Source: Bacteroidota bacterium (GTDB lineage: Bacteria > Bacteroidota > Bacteroidia > Flavobacteriales > Flavobacteriaceae). Taken from it: 14,678 bases of DNA. Under the pieces are notes generated by a model, which had not been told where the DNA came from, did not search any database, and worked only from the letters and a program-made list of their open reading frames with translations. A program made the translations under genes and the position numbers. The stretch lies in assembly GCA_009936675.1 (NCBI GenBank), contig JAACDY010000165.1, forward strand, positions 1 through 14,678, read 5' to 3'. Within the stretch, counting starts at the first letter, position 1; each line of letters begins with the position of its first letter. Positions 1-6,762 of this stretch are shown here, in pieces.

Positions 1-1032
1 AGGGGACTTTGTGCCAGTAGAAATGTATGTCAAAGGGGTTGTCCCTTTGGAGGCTATTTCAACGCCAATTCCACCTTGATTCCTTGGGCGATGAAGACAG
101 GGAATCTTACCCTCAAAACCAATAGTGTGGTGCATTCGATCCTCTATGATGAGGATCAGAAAAAAGCTATTGGGGTTCGGGTGATTGATGCCCATACCAA
201 AACCACTACAGAATATTTTGCCAAAGTTATCTTCCTGAATGCCTCGACCCTTAACACCAATCTCATACTATTGAATTCGACTTCGGATCGATTTCCCAAT
301 GGTTTGGGCAATGACAGTGGAATGCTGGGCAAATACATCGCTTTCCACAATTACAGAGGGGTAATTTCTGCGACCCACGAGGGACATAAAGATAAGCGTG
401 TTGATGGACAAAAGCCTACTTCGGCCTACCTTCCGAGGTTTAGAAATGTGTACCGTCAGGAAACGGATTTCCTCAGGGGTTATGCCGCCGGTTTTGGTGC
501 CAGTAAAGGAATATATTATGATGCCTCACCCATAGGAGAGGACTTACACAAAAATCTTTTGAATGTCAAAGAAAAAGACGTTTGGAATGTCAATTCCCAT
601 ATGATGGGAGAAACCATACCCAAGGAAAGCAATCAAGTGAGTTTGCATGAAAATCTAGAAGACCCATGGGGAATTCCACAGCTCAAAGTGGATGTAGATT
701 ATGACGAAAACGATGAAAAGATGCTACAGGATTTCTTTGATGAATTTTCGGAAATGTACTCCAAAGCGGGTTTTACCAACATCAAAACCAACGATAATGG
801 TCGTATTCCAGGAAATGACATACACGAAATGGGAGGGGTACGAATGGGTCACGATCCCAAAACGTCTTTGCTCAACAAATGGAATCAAATGCACCATTGT
901 CAAAATGTTTTTGTCACTGATGGTGCTTGTATGACCTCGACTTCCACACAAAATCCATCGCTAACTTTTATGGCTTTGACAGCAAGAGCTGCCCATCACG
1001 CCATTGCAGAAATGAAAAAAGGAAATATTTAG
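1..1032 (+). CDS. GMC-family FAD-dependent oxidoreductase, C-terminal part (5' end outside window)
   Basis: The reading frame is open from the first base and gives 343 residues before a TAG stop, so the gene starts upstream and its N-terminal FAD-binding part is missing. The visible start has a Cys-rich segment (CQRGCPFGGYF) that I recall from Bacteroidota members of the glucose-methanol-choline family. The end has the family's C-terminal domain: IHEMGGVRMG supplies the active-site His (codon 823-825), and STQNPSLTFMA supplies the paired Asn (codon 952-954). GMC enzymes oxidise alcohols, sugars or polyols with FAD; the substrate cannot be told from this fragment. In Bacteroidota such genes often sit next to a small exported gluconate-dehydrogenase-like subunit, which would lie upstream and out of view. 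The stop codon overlaps the end of the convergent FGE gene. Family assignment is firm, substrate unknown. Confidence 0.9.
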   Translation, partial: RGLCASRNVCQRGCPFGGYFNANSTLIPWAMKTGNLTLKTNSVVHSILYDEDQKKAIGVRVIDAHTKTTTEYFAKVIFLNASTLNTNLILLNSTSDRFPNGLGNDSGMLGKYIAFHNYRGVISATHEGHKDKRVDGQKPTSAYLPRFRNVYRQETDFLRGYAAGFGASKGIYYDASPIGEDLHKNLLNVKEKDVWNVNSHMMGETIPKESNQVSLHENLEDPWGIPQLKVDVDYDENDEKMLQDFFDEFSEMYSKAGFTNIKTNDNGRIPGNDIHEMGGVRMGHDPKTSLLNKWNQMHHCQNVFVTDGACMTSTSTQNPSLTFMALTARAAHHAIAEMKKGNI

Positions 1033-2069
1033 AGTTCCTTTACACACCTGAATCCAGTGTGTTGTGAACCTGTATCGGGTGAGGATTTCATTTTGGAAGC
1101 GACCCGGTATCCCGAACAATAGGTATCGTTGCACAAAAATGATCCTCCTCTAATGATCTTTTGAGCAATATAGGGATTGTAGGGGTCGTAGCTTCCCTCG
1201 GGTCCCTGTGGATTGCTTGTGGTTTTACCTCCCAGTGTTTTGTAGTAGTCATAGTGATACCAGTCCGAACACCATTCCCAAACATTGCCTGCCATATCGT
1301 ATAGCCCGTAGCCATTGGCTTCAAAAGATTTGACCGGAGCAGAATAAAAGAACAAATCTTTGTTCGTATTGTCATAGGGAAAAGAACCTTCCCAACTGTT
1401 GGCTTTGGCTTTACCTGTATTGATGTCTTCATCTCCCCAAGGATATTTTTTGTCTTTTAGCCCTCCTCTAGCAGCCCATTCCCACTCAGCTTCTGTGGGT
1501 AGTCGCTTCCCTGCCCATTGGGCATATGCATTGGCATCGTCCCAAGAAACGTGGACCACAGGGTGGTCTTCTTTGCCCTCTATGGAACTGCCTTTTCCTC
1601 GGGGTTGTCGCCAACTGGCTTTGGGTTTCCATTCCCACCATGCGGCATAATTGTTTAGATCAACTGGACCGTTGGTGGTCTTGAAAGTTAAGGAGGAAGC
1701 CTGAAGTAGCGAGTCGTGAGGTTTTGGGGTATCGGGAGGGAGTTGCTTTTTCATTTCCTCCCAATCCACAGGCTTTTCTGCAGTAGTCACATAGCCCGTG
1801 GCTTCGACAAAAGCGGCAAATTGGGCATTGGTTACCTCGGTCTGATCGATCCAAAAACCATTTACTTTTACCGCATGAACAGGGCCTTCATCGGGTCGGG
1901 CTTGAGGTCCCTCACTGCCCATCATAAAACGACCTTCAGGAATCCAAACCATTCCCTTGGGAGTCTCTTGGGACGGGGCTTCTTTTTTGGGTTTTGGGGT
2001 TGGAGAATCGCAACGAACAACCAGGGTAGTGATGCAAATTAAAAAGGCAGCAGCAATTGTGAATCTCAT
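1029..2069 (-). CDS. Formylglycine-generating enzyme (SUMF1/FGE family), exported or lipoprotein form
   Basis: This 346-residue protein closely follows the formylglycine-generating enzyme fold across residues 38-344. FGE oxidises a cysteine in type I sulfatases to the catalytic formylglycine, using oxygen and copper. Landmarks are MVWIPEGRFMMG (40-51), ASWRQPRG (141-148), HPVVHVSW, GKRLPTEAEWEW (187-198), GNVWEW (251-256) and RGGSFLCNDTYC. The last contains the Cys pair C313/C318, equivalent to the two catalytic cysteines of human SUMF1, so this is probably an active FGE rather than a structural paralogue such as the gliding lipoproteins GldJ and GldK. The N-terminus is a hydrophobic signal ending VVRC (C20), followed by a Pro/Lys-rich linker. 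The lipobox is imperfect because Arg precedes the Cys, so it could be a lipoprotein, an anchored or a secreted protein. No sulfatase gene is visible here. Confidence 0.88.
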   Translation of the reverse strand: MRFTIAAAFLICITTLVVRCDSPTPKPKKEAPSQETPKGMVWIPEGRFMMGSEGPQARPDEGPVHAVKVNGFWIDQTEVTNAQFAAFVEATGYVTTAEKPVDWEEMKKQLPPDTPKPHDSLLQASSLTFKTTNGPVDLNNYAAWWEWKPKASWRQPRGKGSSIEGKEDHPVVHVSWDDANAYAQWAGKRLPTEAEWEWAARGGLKDKKYPWGDEDINTGKAKANSWEGSFPYDNTNKDLFFYSAPVKSFEANGYGLYDMAGNVWEWCSDWYHYDYYKTLGGKTTSNPQGPEGSYDPYNPYIAQKIIRGGSFLCNDTYCSGYRVASKMKSSPDTGSQHTGFRCVKEL

Positions 2070-2102
2070 ATTTCTTTCTTGATAATGGGCAAATATGCTA
2101 AA

Positions 2103-2115
2103 ATTAACGATTAAC
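2103..2115. repeat. Short direct repeat ATTAAC-GATTAAC between divergent genes
   Basis: Two copies of ATTAAC lie one base apart in the 79-base gap between the FGE gene and the small His-rich protein gene, just upstream of the TATATTTG promoter element. The position would suit an operator or an upstream activator site. It may also be chance in AT-rich DNA. Confidence 0.25.
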
Positions 2116-2118
2116 CCC

Positions 2119-2126
2119 TATATTTG
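2119..2126 (+). promoter_or_regulatory. Bacteroidota-type -7 box (TATATTTG) for the metal-locus operon
   Basis: The sequence TATATTTG matches the TAnnTTTG -7 consensus of Bacteroidota exactly. It lies 22 bases before the ATG at 2149, which would give a leader of roughly 15 bases. No TTG element is seen 17-23 bases upstream, so the match is one-sided. Its position supports the start at 2149, because an upstream in-frame ATG at 2095 would precede the promoter. Confidence 0.42.
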
Positions 2127-2148
2127 TATGCGTTTAATTTTTGTAAAC

Positions 2149-2466
2149 ATGGAACTCAATTTTAGGAAAATATTCTTAGCTTCTGTTTTGACAGCGGTCT
2201 TGATGTTGCCTTATTTGGGATCTATTTTCCACCTATTTGAGGATCACGATCACCAAACTTGTGAAATTTCTGAAACGCACCTGCATGAACTCGAATTGGA
2301 TTGCGATATACTGGACTATCAATTTGCACCCAGTATCGAATTTATCCCCGAAGGCCTTAGTATTTTAGTTCAGACTTCTAAGCAAAAGAAGTTTACGTCT
2401 TATTACCTTGGGTATTCGTTTTCCATTGATACCATTGATACACTTCGGGGCCCGCCCGTTGGTTAA
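2149..2466 (+). CDS. Small His/Cys-rich exported or membrane-anchored protein, putative metal binding
   Basis: The protein has 105 residues from the ATG at 2149. The frame extends upstream to 2095, but that part overlaps the promoter and reads as non-protein sequence, whereas the chosen start gives a normal signal or anchor segment (residues 5-27). After it come clustered potential metal ligands: H28, H33, H35, C38, H44, H46 and C52, in the pattern HLFEDHDHQTC, then HLH, then DCD. The C-terminus reads LRGPPVG. I recall similar small flavobacterial proteins with a His/Cys motif and an LRGPP-like end encoded beside TonB-dependent receptors, but no named function. In relatives the DC motif is, as I remember it, often followed by a second Cys, which is replaced here (DCDILD). 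The likely role is metal handling, inferred from residues and neighbours only. Confidence 0.72.
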   Translation: MELNFRKIFLASVLTAVLMLPYLGSIFHLFEDHDHQTCEISETHLHELELDCDILDYQFAPSIEFIPEGLSILVQTSKQKKFTSYYLGYSFSIDTIDTLRGPPVG

Positions 2467-2490
2467 CTTCTATCCGAACTTTTTATGTTT

Positions 2491-2506
2491 TGACCCCATA
2501 GGGTCA
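2491..2506. repeat. Perfect inverted repeat TGACCC-CATA-GGGTCA before the lipoprotein gene
   Basis: A 6-base perfect stem with a 4-base loop lies in the 71-base gap between the small His-rich gene and the lipoprotein gene, 31 bases before the ATG at 2538. It is GC-rich in an AT-rich gap, so it stands out. It could be an operator for a dimeric repressor or an mRNA hairpin that sets the ratio between the two genes. It has no immediate T-run, so it is not a canonical terminator. A near-match to a -7 box (TATGTTTTG, one T too many) ends on its first bases. Confidence 0.4.
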
Positions 2507-2537
2507 TGAGTTAATCATTTTATTTAAAAATAGTATC

Positions 2538-3146
2538 ATGTCAAAAAATATATACATCAAACCCATTATTGCCTTTTGCCTATTTATCTTAATCTTTGCC
2601 TGTTCAAAAGACGACCCTGATCCCGTTAATGAAGAGGAAGTGATTACCAAAGTTACCATCGAAATCACCAAAGTAGGATCTTCCAATCCAATGACTTATA
2701 ATTTTGAAGTTGAGGGACACGATCATGATAATGAGGGGGAAGAAGAAGATCACGATGACGATGATGAACATGAGGGAGTGCATACCGAGATTGAACTGGA
2801 AGCGAATTCAAGTTATAATGTATCCATCTCCTTTTACAACGATTCAGACCCTGCTGACATTGAGAATATTACCTCAGAGGTGATTGAGGAGGCAGATGAA
2901 CACCAAATTCTTTATGAAATTACCGATGAACTCAGTGGTTTTTCAATTGCATCTGCCTCTAATGATACCGTTGACAGTAACGGTAGTCCATTATTTCAAA
3001 AAACAACTTGGACAACAACTGGTGAAACTTCGGGTGAAGTGATAGGTTATTTAATTCATGAACCCACTTCAAAGACCGGAAATACAAGAACTGATTTTGG
3101 TGGTTCAACAGATGTTGAAATTGAATTTGAGGTTCATGTAGAATAA
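2538..3146 (+). CDS. His/Asp-rich outer-membrane lipoprotein, putative metal-binding partner of the TonB receptor
   Basis: The 202-residue product has a lipoprotein signal peptide ending IFAC (C22). The mature start, C-S-K-D-D-P, resembles the K-(D/E)2 surface-export signal described for Flavobacteriia lipoproteins, so the protein probably faces the outside of the outer membrane. Residues 60-82 form a low-complexity acidic and His stretch (H61, H63, H72, H78, H82), a plausible site for zinc or another divalent metal. The rest is beta-rich and Thr/Ser/Asn-rich, with a segment IEEADEHQILYEI that I recall from Bacteroidota lipoproteins automatically labelled 'type 1 periplasmic binding fold superfamily'; that label is not evidence of function. 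The stop codon shares one base with the start of the receptor gene (TAATG), implying translational coupling and a joint role. Metal binding is inference. Confidence 0.82.
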   Translation: MSKNIYIKPIIAFCLFILIFACSKDDPDPVNEEEVITKVTIEITKVGSSNPMTYNFEVEGHDHDNEGEEEDHDDDDEHEGVHTEIELEANSSYNVSISFYNDSDPADIENITSEVIEEADEHQILYEITDELSGFSIASASNDTVDSNGSPLFQKTTWTTTGETSGEVIGYLIHEPTSKTGNTRTDFGGSTDVEIEFEVHVE

Positions 3147-5623
3147 TGAGTCTTGTCCATTTTATTCTAAGCGTGCGGACGCCTGAATTACCGAAATATA
3201 AATGCTTCAAATATTCTAAATTATCAAAAACGGTAGTCAACTTATCCCTGTTGGCTACCAGTTTTTGTTTTTCGCAGGAATGTGATTTGAGATTAGAGGG
3301 AAAAGTGTTGGATTTACATGACAATTCTCCCATCAGCGCAGCGGTCATTTATGTCGAAGACAGCAATGAAACAGTTTTTACTGATGACAATGGTGTGTTT
3401 GTGCTAGAAAATCAATGTACGCAAAAAATTAATTTAAAAATTTCTCACCTGCATTGTGATGACCTTTATATAGGGGTCAATTTAAATAAAACGACCTCCA
3501 GGAAGTTTTTTCTAGAGCATCATATTGAATCTCTTGAGGAGGTTATTGTGGAGGAAAGTAAATTAAAAAAGCTTTCTTCTACAGCTCAATCCTATGTGCT
3601 ATCAGAGTTACAAAAAGATCAATACAGCGGGAGAGGTTTGGCAAAAGCGCTGGAGCAAATCAGCGGGGTCAATATGCTAAGTACAGGAAATGTGATCTCA
3701 AAACCGATGATTCATGGCATGTTTGGAAGTCGTGTGGGCATCATCTATGATGGTGTATCGATCGAGAATCAACAGTGGGGTCAAGATCACGCGCCCAATG
3801 TTGATCAAAATGCTTTTGACGAAATTCGTTTGATCAAGGGGGCTGGGGTTTTAAAGTATTCGGGAGATACCCCGGGTGGAGTGGTTGTGCTTGAGTCTAG
3901 AGTTCCTAAAATTGCGGATTCATTATACGGAAAAACCATTTTGAATGGGATGTCGAATGGACGGGGTTTAGATATAATCAGTTCGTGGACCAAGTCTTTT
4001 CAGAGCGGAAAATATTTTAAGGTTCAAGGAATGATCAAAAGAGTTGGGGATTTTGAAGCTCCGGATTATCTACTCTCCAATACTGGCAATGATGAAAACA
4101 ATATTTCCTTCTCATTGGGGCAAAATAAAATTCTAAGTCATTGGAAAATTAATTTTAGTTTTTTCAATCAAGAAATTGGAATTCTCAGAAGTGCACATAT
4201 AGGTAATGTTTATGATCTGGTGACCGCAATTGAATTGGATAATCCATCAATTATAAATCCTTTCAGTCATCAAGTCATTTCCCCAAAACAAGATAATAAA
4301 CACTATACTGCCGGGGTTCAATACTCAAAAAGAAATCAGTCTAATGGAAAATGGACCGCCCAATATAGTTGGCAAAAAAATAATCGAAAAGAGTATGATG
4401 TCAGAAGGGGACAATACAATAATAAGGCTGCTATTGATCTAACATTAGATACCCATAATTTAACCACCAACTACAAATGGGACGGGTCAAAATGGTCATT
4501 CGATACAGGCGCCTTCCTTCAAGTTCAGGATAACTATTCCAACCCCTATACTGGAATAAAAAGATTGATACCTGATTATATCAAGACCAGGTTAGGAACT
4601 TATTTCACCGCCAGTTTATCCCCATCGAATGATTTTAGCCTTGGCTTCGGGTTCCGTTATGGACATCAAAACAATCAGGTAAAAAAATATTACCACAACA
4701 GTCGATGGAGAACAGAAAATTATGAGGAGCGGCTTGGCGCTTTCGTGATTCGGGATGGTGCAGGGCAAAAATTAGTTGAGCAAAGGTTGATTTTTAATAA
4801 CCTTTCTCTGAATACCGGATTGAAATACTCAATCCAACCGGATTTAAAGTTGAGTCTTAATGTTTTTCATACGGAACGCGCTCCTGATATTGCCGAAATG
4901 TTCAGTGATGGATTGCATCACTCCCTTGCCACCATTGAGTATGGAAATCCCTTTTTAAAAAGTGAAACGACCCAGAAGTTTGTCATTAATGTTGAAAAAC
5001 AAATTGGAAATTTCAGATACAACTTTAGTCCTTATTTTAGCCAAGGGCAAAATTACATTATTATTGAGCCCACAGGCTTTGAACTGACCATGAGAGGTGC
5101 TTTCCCGGTTTGGGAATACAGGGCTGTAAGTTCAACAATACGAGGGATTGATTTAGACCTATCATTACAGTTAAATGAGCATATTAAATTTAGTAATAAT
5201 TCATCGTGGATCGAGGGATATGAAAAAGAGAGTAAAACTCCCCTGATTAATATCCCTCCATTTACAACGACCAATCAAATACAATTTTCACTCCCGAATT
5301 GGAAGTCCTTTTTGATGGTATTGTCCAGTAAAAGTAGTTTACGTCAAAATCAATTTCCAAATCATAATTTTGAAACTTCTGTTGTCGAAAATGGTGTAAG
5401 GATGAAAAAGCTTGTGGACATAAGCACCCCTCCAAGGGGATATCACCTTTTGGGTATGGAATTCCACTGGGGGCCTTATCCATTTTTTTCCGATAAAATC
5501 AGTGTATCTCTTATCTTTGATAATATGTTGAATGCATCTTATCGAAATTACCTTAATCGATTGCGGTTTTACGCAGATGAAATGGGAAGAAATATGATGT
5601 TGCAAATCAAGATTCGCCATTGA
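3146..5623 (+). CDS. TonB-dependent receptor, ZnuD-like plug, putative metal or metal-complex uptake
   Basis: The product is an 825-residue outer-membrane receptor. In order it has a signal region (about 1-44, SFCFSQ), a carboxypeptidase-regulatory-like domain (about 48-123), a TonB-box-like LEEVIVEE (about 130-137), a plug (to about 255) and a beta-barrel to the C-terminus. The plug has KPMIHGMFGSRV, then YDGVSIENQQWGQDHAP, then TPGGVVVLE. The QQWG-x-(D/E)HAP pattern is one I recall from Bacteroidota receptors of the ZnuD-like group, linked to zinc or heme-type uptake. The start is set by TAATG overlap with the lipoprotein stop. It gives a long N-terminal extension of about 27 residues before the hydrophobic core, and no other ATG is available in frame. 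With a His-rich lipoprotein and a His/Cys-rich small protein beside it, metal import is the best guess; the exact ligand is unknown. Confidence 0.9.
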   Translation: MSLVHFILSVRTPELPKYKCFKYSKLSKTVVNLSLLATSFCFSQECDLRLEGKVLDLHDNSPISAAVIYVEDSNETVFTDDNGVFVLENQCTQKINLKISHLHCDDLYIGVNLNKTTSRKFFLEHHIESLEEVIVEESKLKKLSSTAQSYVLSELQKDQYSGRGLAKALEQISGVNMLSTGNVISKPMIHGMFGSRVGIIYDGVSIENQQWGQDHAPNVDQNAFDEIRLIKGAGVLKYSGDTPGGVVVLESRVPKIADSLYGKTILNGMSNGRGLDIISSWTKSFQSGKYFKVQGMIKRVGDFEAPDYLLSNTGNDENNISFSLGQNKILSHWKINFSFFNQEIGILRSAHIGNVYDLVTAIELDNPSIINPFSHQVISPKQDNKHYTAGVQYSKRNQSNGKWTAQYSWQKNNRKEYDVRRGQYNNKAAIDLTLDTHNLTTNYKWDGSKWSFDTGAFLQVQDNYSNPYTGIKRLIPDYIKTRLGTYFTASLSPSNDFSLGFGFRYGHQNNQVKKYYHNSRWRTENYEERLGAFVIRDGAGQKLVEQRLIFNNLSLNTGLKYSIQPDLKLSLNVFHTERAPDIAEMFSDGLHHSLATIEYGNPFLKSETTQKFVINVEKQIGNFRYNFSPYFSQGQNYIIIEPTGFELTMRGAFPVWEYRAVSSTIRGIDLDLSLQLNEHIKFSNNSSWIEGYEKESKTPLINIPPFTTTNQIQFSLPNWKSFLMVLSSKSSLRQNQFPNHNFETSVVENGVRMKKLVDISTPPRGYHLLGMEFHWGPYPFFSDKISVSLIFDNMLNASYRNYLNRLRFYADEMGRNMMLQIKIRH

Positions 5624-5627
5624 TGTT

Positions 5628-6203
5628 ATGAAGTTTATTCGATTTATTCTATTGTTGTTTTTTATGGGGGTTCAAACCTATGCTTTAAGCCAAGAAGCCA
5701 GGGATGAGTATTTGGAACCGCTGAATGATCCCTCTGCAGATGGACAGCGATTTTTTGTTCAAGACTTGTTGGATATTGCGGGCTATGTCCCTGAAAGAAT
5801 TCAGATCTATCAGACCCTACCTAACCAAGCTCGTGTTTTCAGGGTGAAATTGGACAGTGTCAACGGAGGTTTTGTTTTTGTGCGTTGGGACAAAGTCAAA
5901 AAAGAGAATTTTATTGCCAACAAAATGATTGACCCTGGGGTTTATTACAACTTAAATGCGGCCAAGGAAATCATGAGAAAACAAACCGATAAGGCAAATT
6001 TTACGGTAGATGACGTGGCCCTTCAAGCGCCCGACCAAGAGCAAATCAATAGTGCTGATCTCGATGAATTGAGGGCTGAATTTGACCTTAAAAATGAGGA
6101 AAAGAGACTGGAACAAGAGGACGCAGCTGCTAAGCAAAACTCCAGAAGAGAAAGGAAGGAAAAGAGAAAAGAGAAAAAGGACAATACTAGCGAGTTACAG
6201 TAA
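5628..6203 (+). CDS. Secreted protein of unknown family with a highly charged C-terminal tail
   Basis: I do not recognise this family. The 191-residue product begins with a clear signal peptide (about 1-22, TYALSQ). Residues 25-125 look like a compact domain with aromatic and alternating hydrophobic segments (RFFVQDLLDI, RVFRVKLDSV, GGFVFVRWDKV). From about residue 138 the chain becomes charged and helical, probably a coiled coil, and ends in a strongly basic stretch of Arg/Lys/Glu (about 173-184). No catalytic or metal motif is apparent. It starts 4 bases after the receptor stop and is therefore likely the last gene of the same transcript, which suggests an envelope role connected to uptake. 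Its 3' end overlaps the convergent Rieske gene by 17 bases. Confidence 0.8.
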   Translation: MKFIRFILLLFFMGVQTYALSQEARDEYLEPLNDPSADGQRFFVQDLLDIAGYVPERIQIYQTLPNQARVFRVKLDSVNGGFVFVRWDKVKKENFIANKMIDPGVYYNLNAAKEIMRKQTDKANFTVDDVALQAPDQEQINSADLDELRAEFDLKNEEKRLEQEDAAAKQNSRRERKEKRKEKKDNTSELQ

Positions 6204-6648
6204 GTGTGTTGTCTTCGATTTTAGTGGTATAGCAAGTTAATTTTAAACCTGAACCTGAGCAATCGTCGTTAAAAGATCTATTGTGATTGCCACAAGTAAA
6301 CTCTGAATTATTATGACTCCACTGATTGTTGGCACCTGCATGAGGGCATATGTTGCTAAAGGCTCTGATTTCGCTATCGCTAATTCTCAACAAAAGCATC
6401 TTCTGTGCTGTGTAATTCATCCAACCCCCTACTTCTTTAATGTCAGAAAAATTCGAACTGGACAAATCAATACTTATTGAATTGTCTGCATCAGTATCAT
6501 CCGAGGTATCTTCACTTCCCGAGGGAGAATTGGTTCCATAACCATCATCATCCCCAGAGCTACAAGCTTCTAACATGCTGACGCCAAACATCGAAAAAAC
6601 AACGGGTGCACAGGCAGTTTTTAAAAAATCTCTTCTCTTGTTTTCCAT
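6187..6648 (-). CDS. Rieske [2Fe-2S] lipoprotein with twin-arginine motif
   Basis: This 153-residue protein carries a Rieske cluster site: C101-P-H103 in box I and C119-G-N-H122 in box II, fifteen residues apart. The N-terminus has a twin-arginine motif (KRRDFLK) and a lipobox-like LEAC (C29). It therefore probably folds with its cluster in the cytoplasm, crosses by the Tat route and is then lipidated. After Cys29 comes an acidic Ser/Gly/Asp linker (about 30-57), which keeps the Rieske domain away from the membrane. It lacks a transmembrane helix and the disulfide-bonding box cysteines of the bc1-type Rieske protein; C130 and C139 lie further on. It is thus more like a stand-alone ferredoxin-type Rieske protein that carries electrons in the periplasm. 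Its redox partner is not evident from neighbours. Confidence 0.88.
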   Translation of the reverse strand: MENKRRDFLKTACAPVVFSMFGVSMLEACSSGDDDGYGTNSPSGSEDTSDDTDADNSISIDLSSSNFSDIKEVGGWMNYTAQKMLLLRISDSEIRAFSNICPHAGANNQWSHNNSEFTCGNHNRSFNDDCSGSGLKLTCYTTKIEDNTLTVTR

Positions 6649-6667
6649 TTCTTTAGATTATCTAATT

Positions 6668-6675
6668 CAAATATA
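6668..6675 (-). promoter_or_regulatory. -7 box (TATATTTG) upstream of the Rieske gene
   Basis: On the minus strand TATATTTG matches TAnnTTTG exactly and lies 19 bases before the Rieske ATG. No TTG is present 17-23 bases further upstream. A 10-base palindrome, AGTTTAAACT (6684-6693), sits just upstream in the spacer region and could be a regulator site. For the divergent receptor gene only a weak match (TAATTTAG, 6743-6750) is visible. Confidence 0.4.
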
Positions 6676-6762
6676 ATCACTTTAGTTTAAACTTTTCTAT
6701 AAAAAATTAAACAAAAATTAAAACCATATGCCAAGATTGCCTTAATTTAGCCAAAAAAATTG

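Noticed and set aside
2095..2148. N-terminal extension of the small His-rich protein
   Set aside because: The extension covers the TATATTTG promoter element and does not look like a signal peptide; the ATG at 2149 gives a normal one.
2959..3348. Minus-strand 129-residue open frame across the lipoprotein-receptor junction
   Set aside because: It is a shadow of two well-supported plus-strand genes and shows no recognisable domain.
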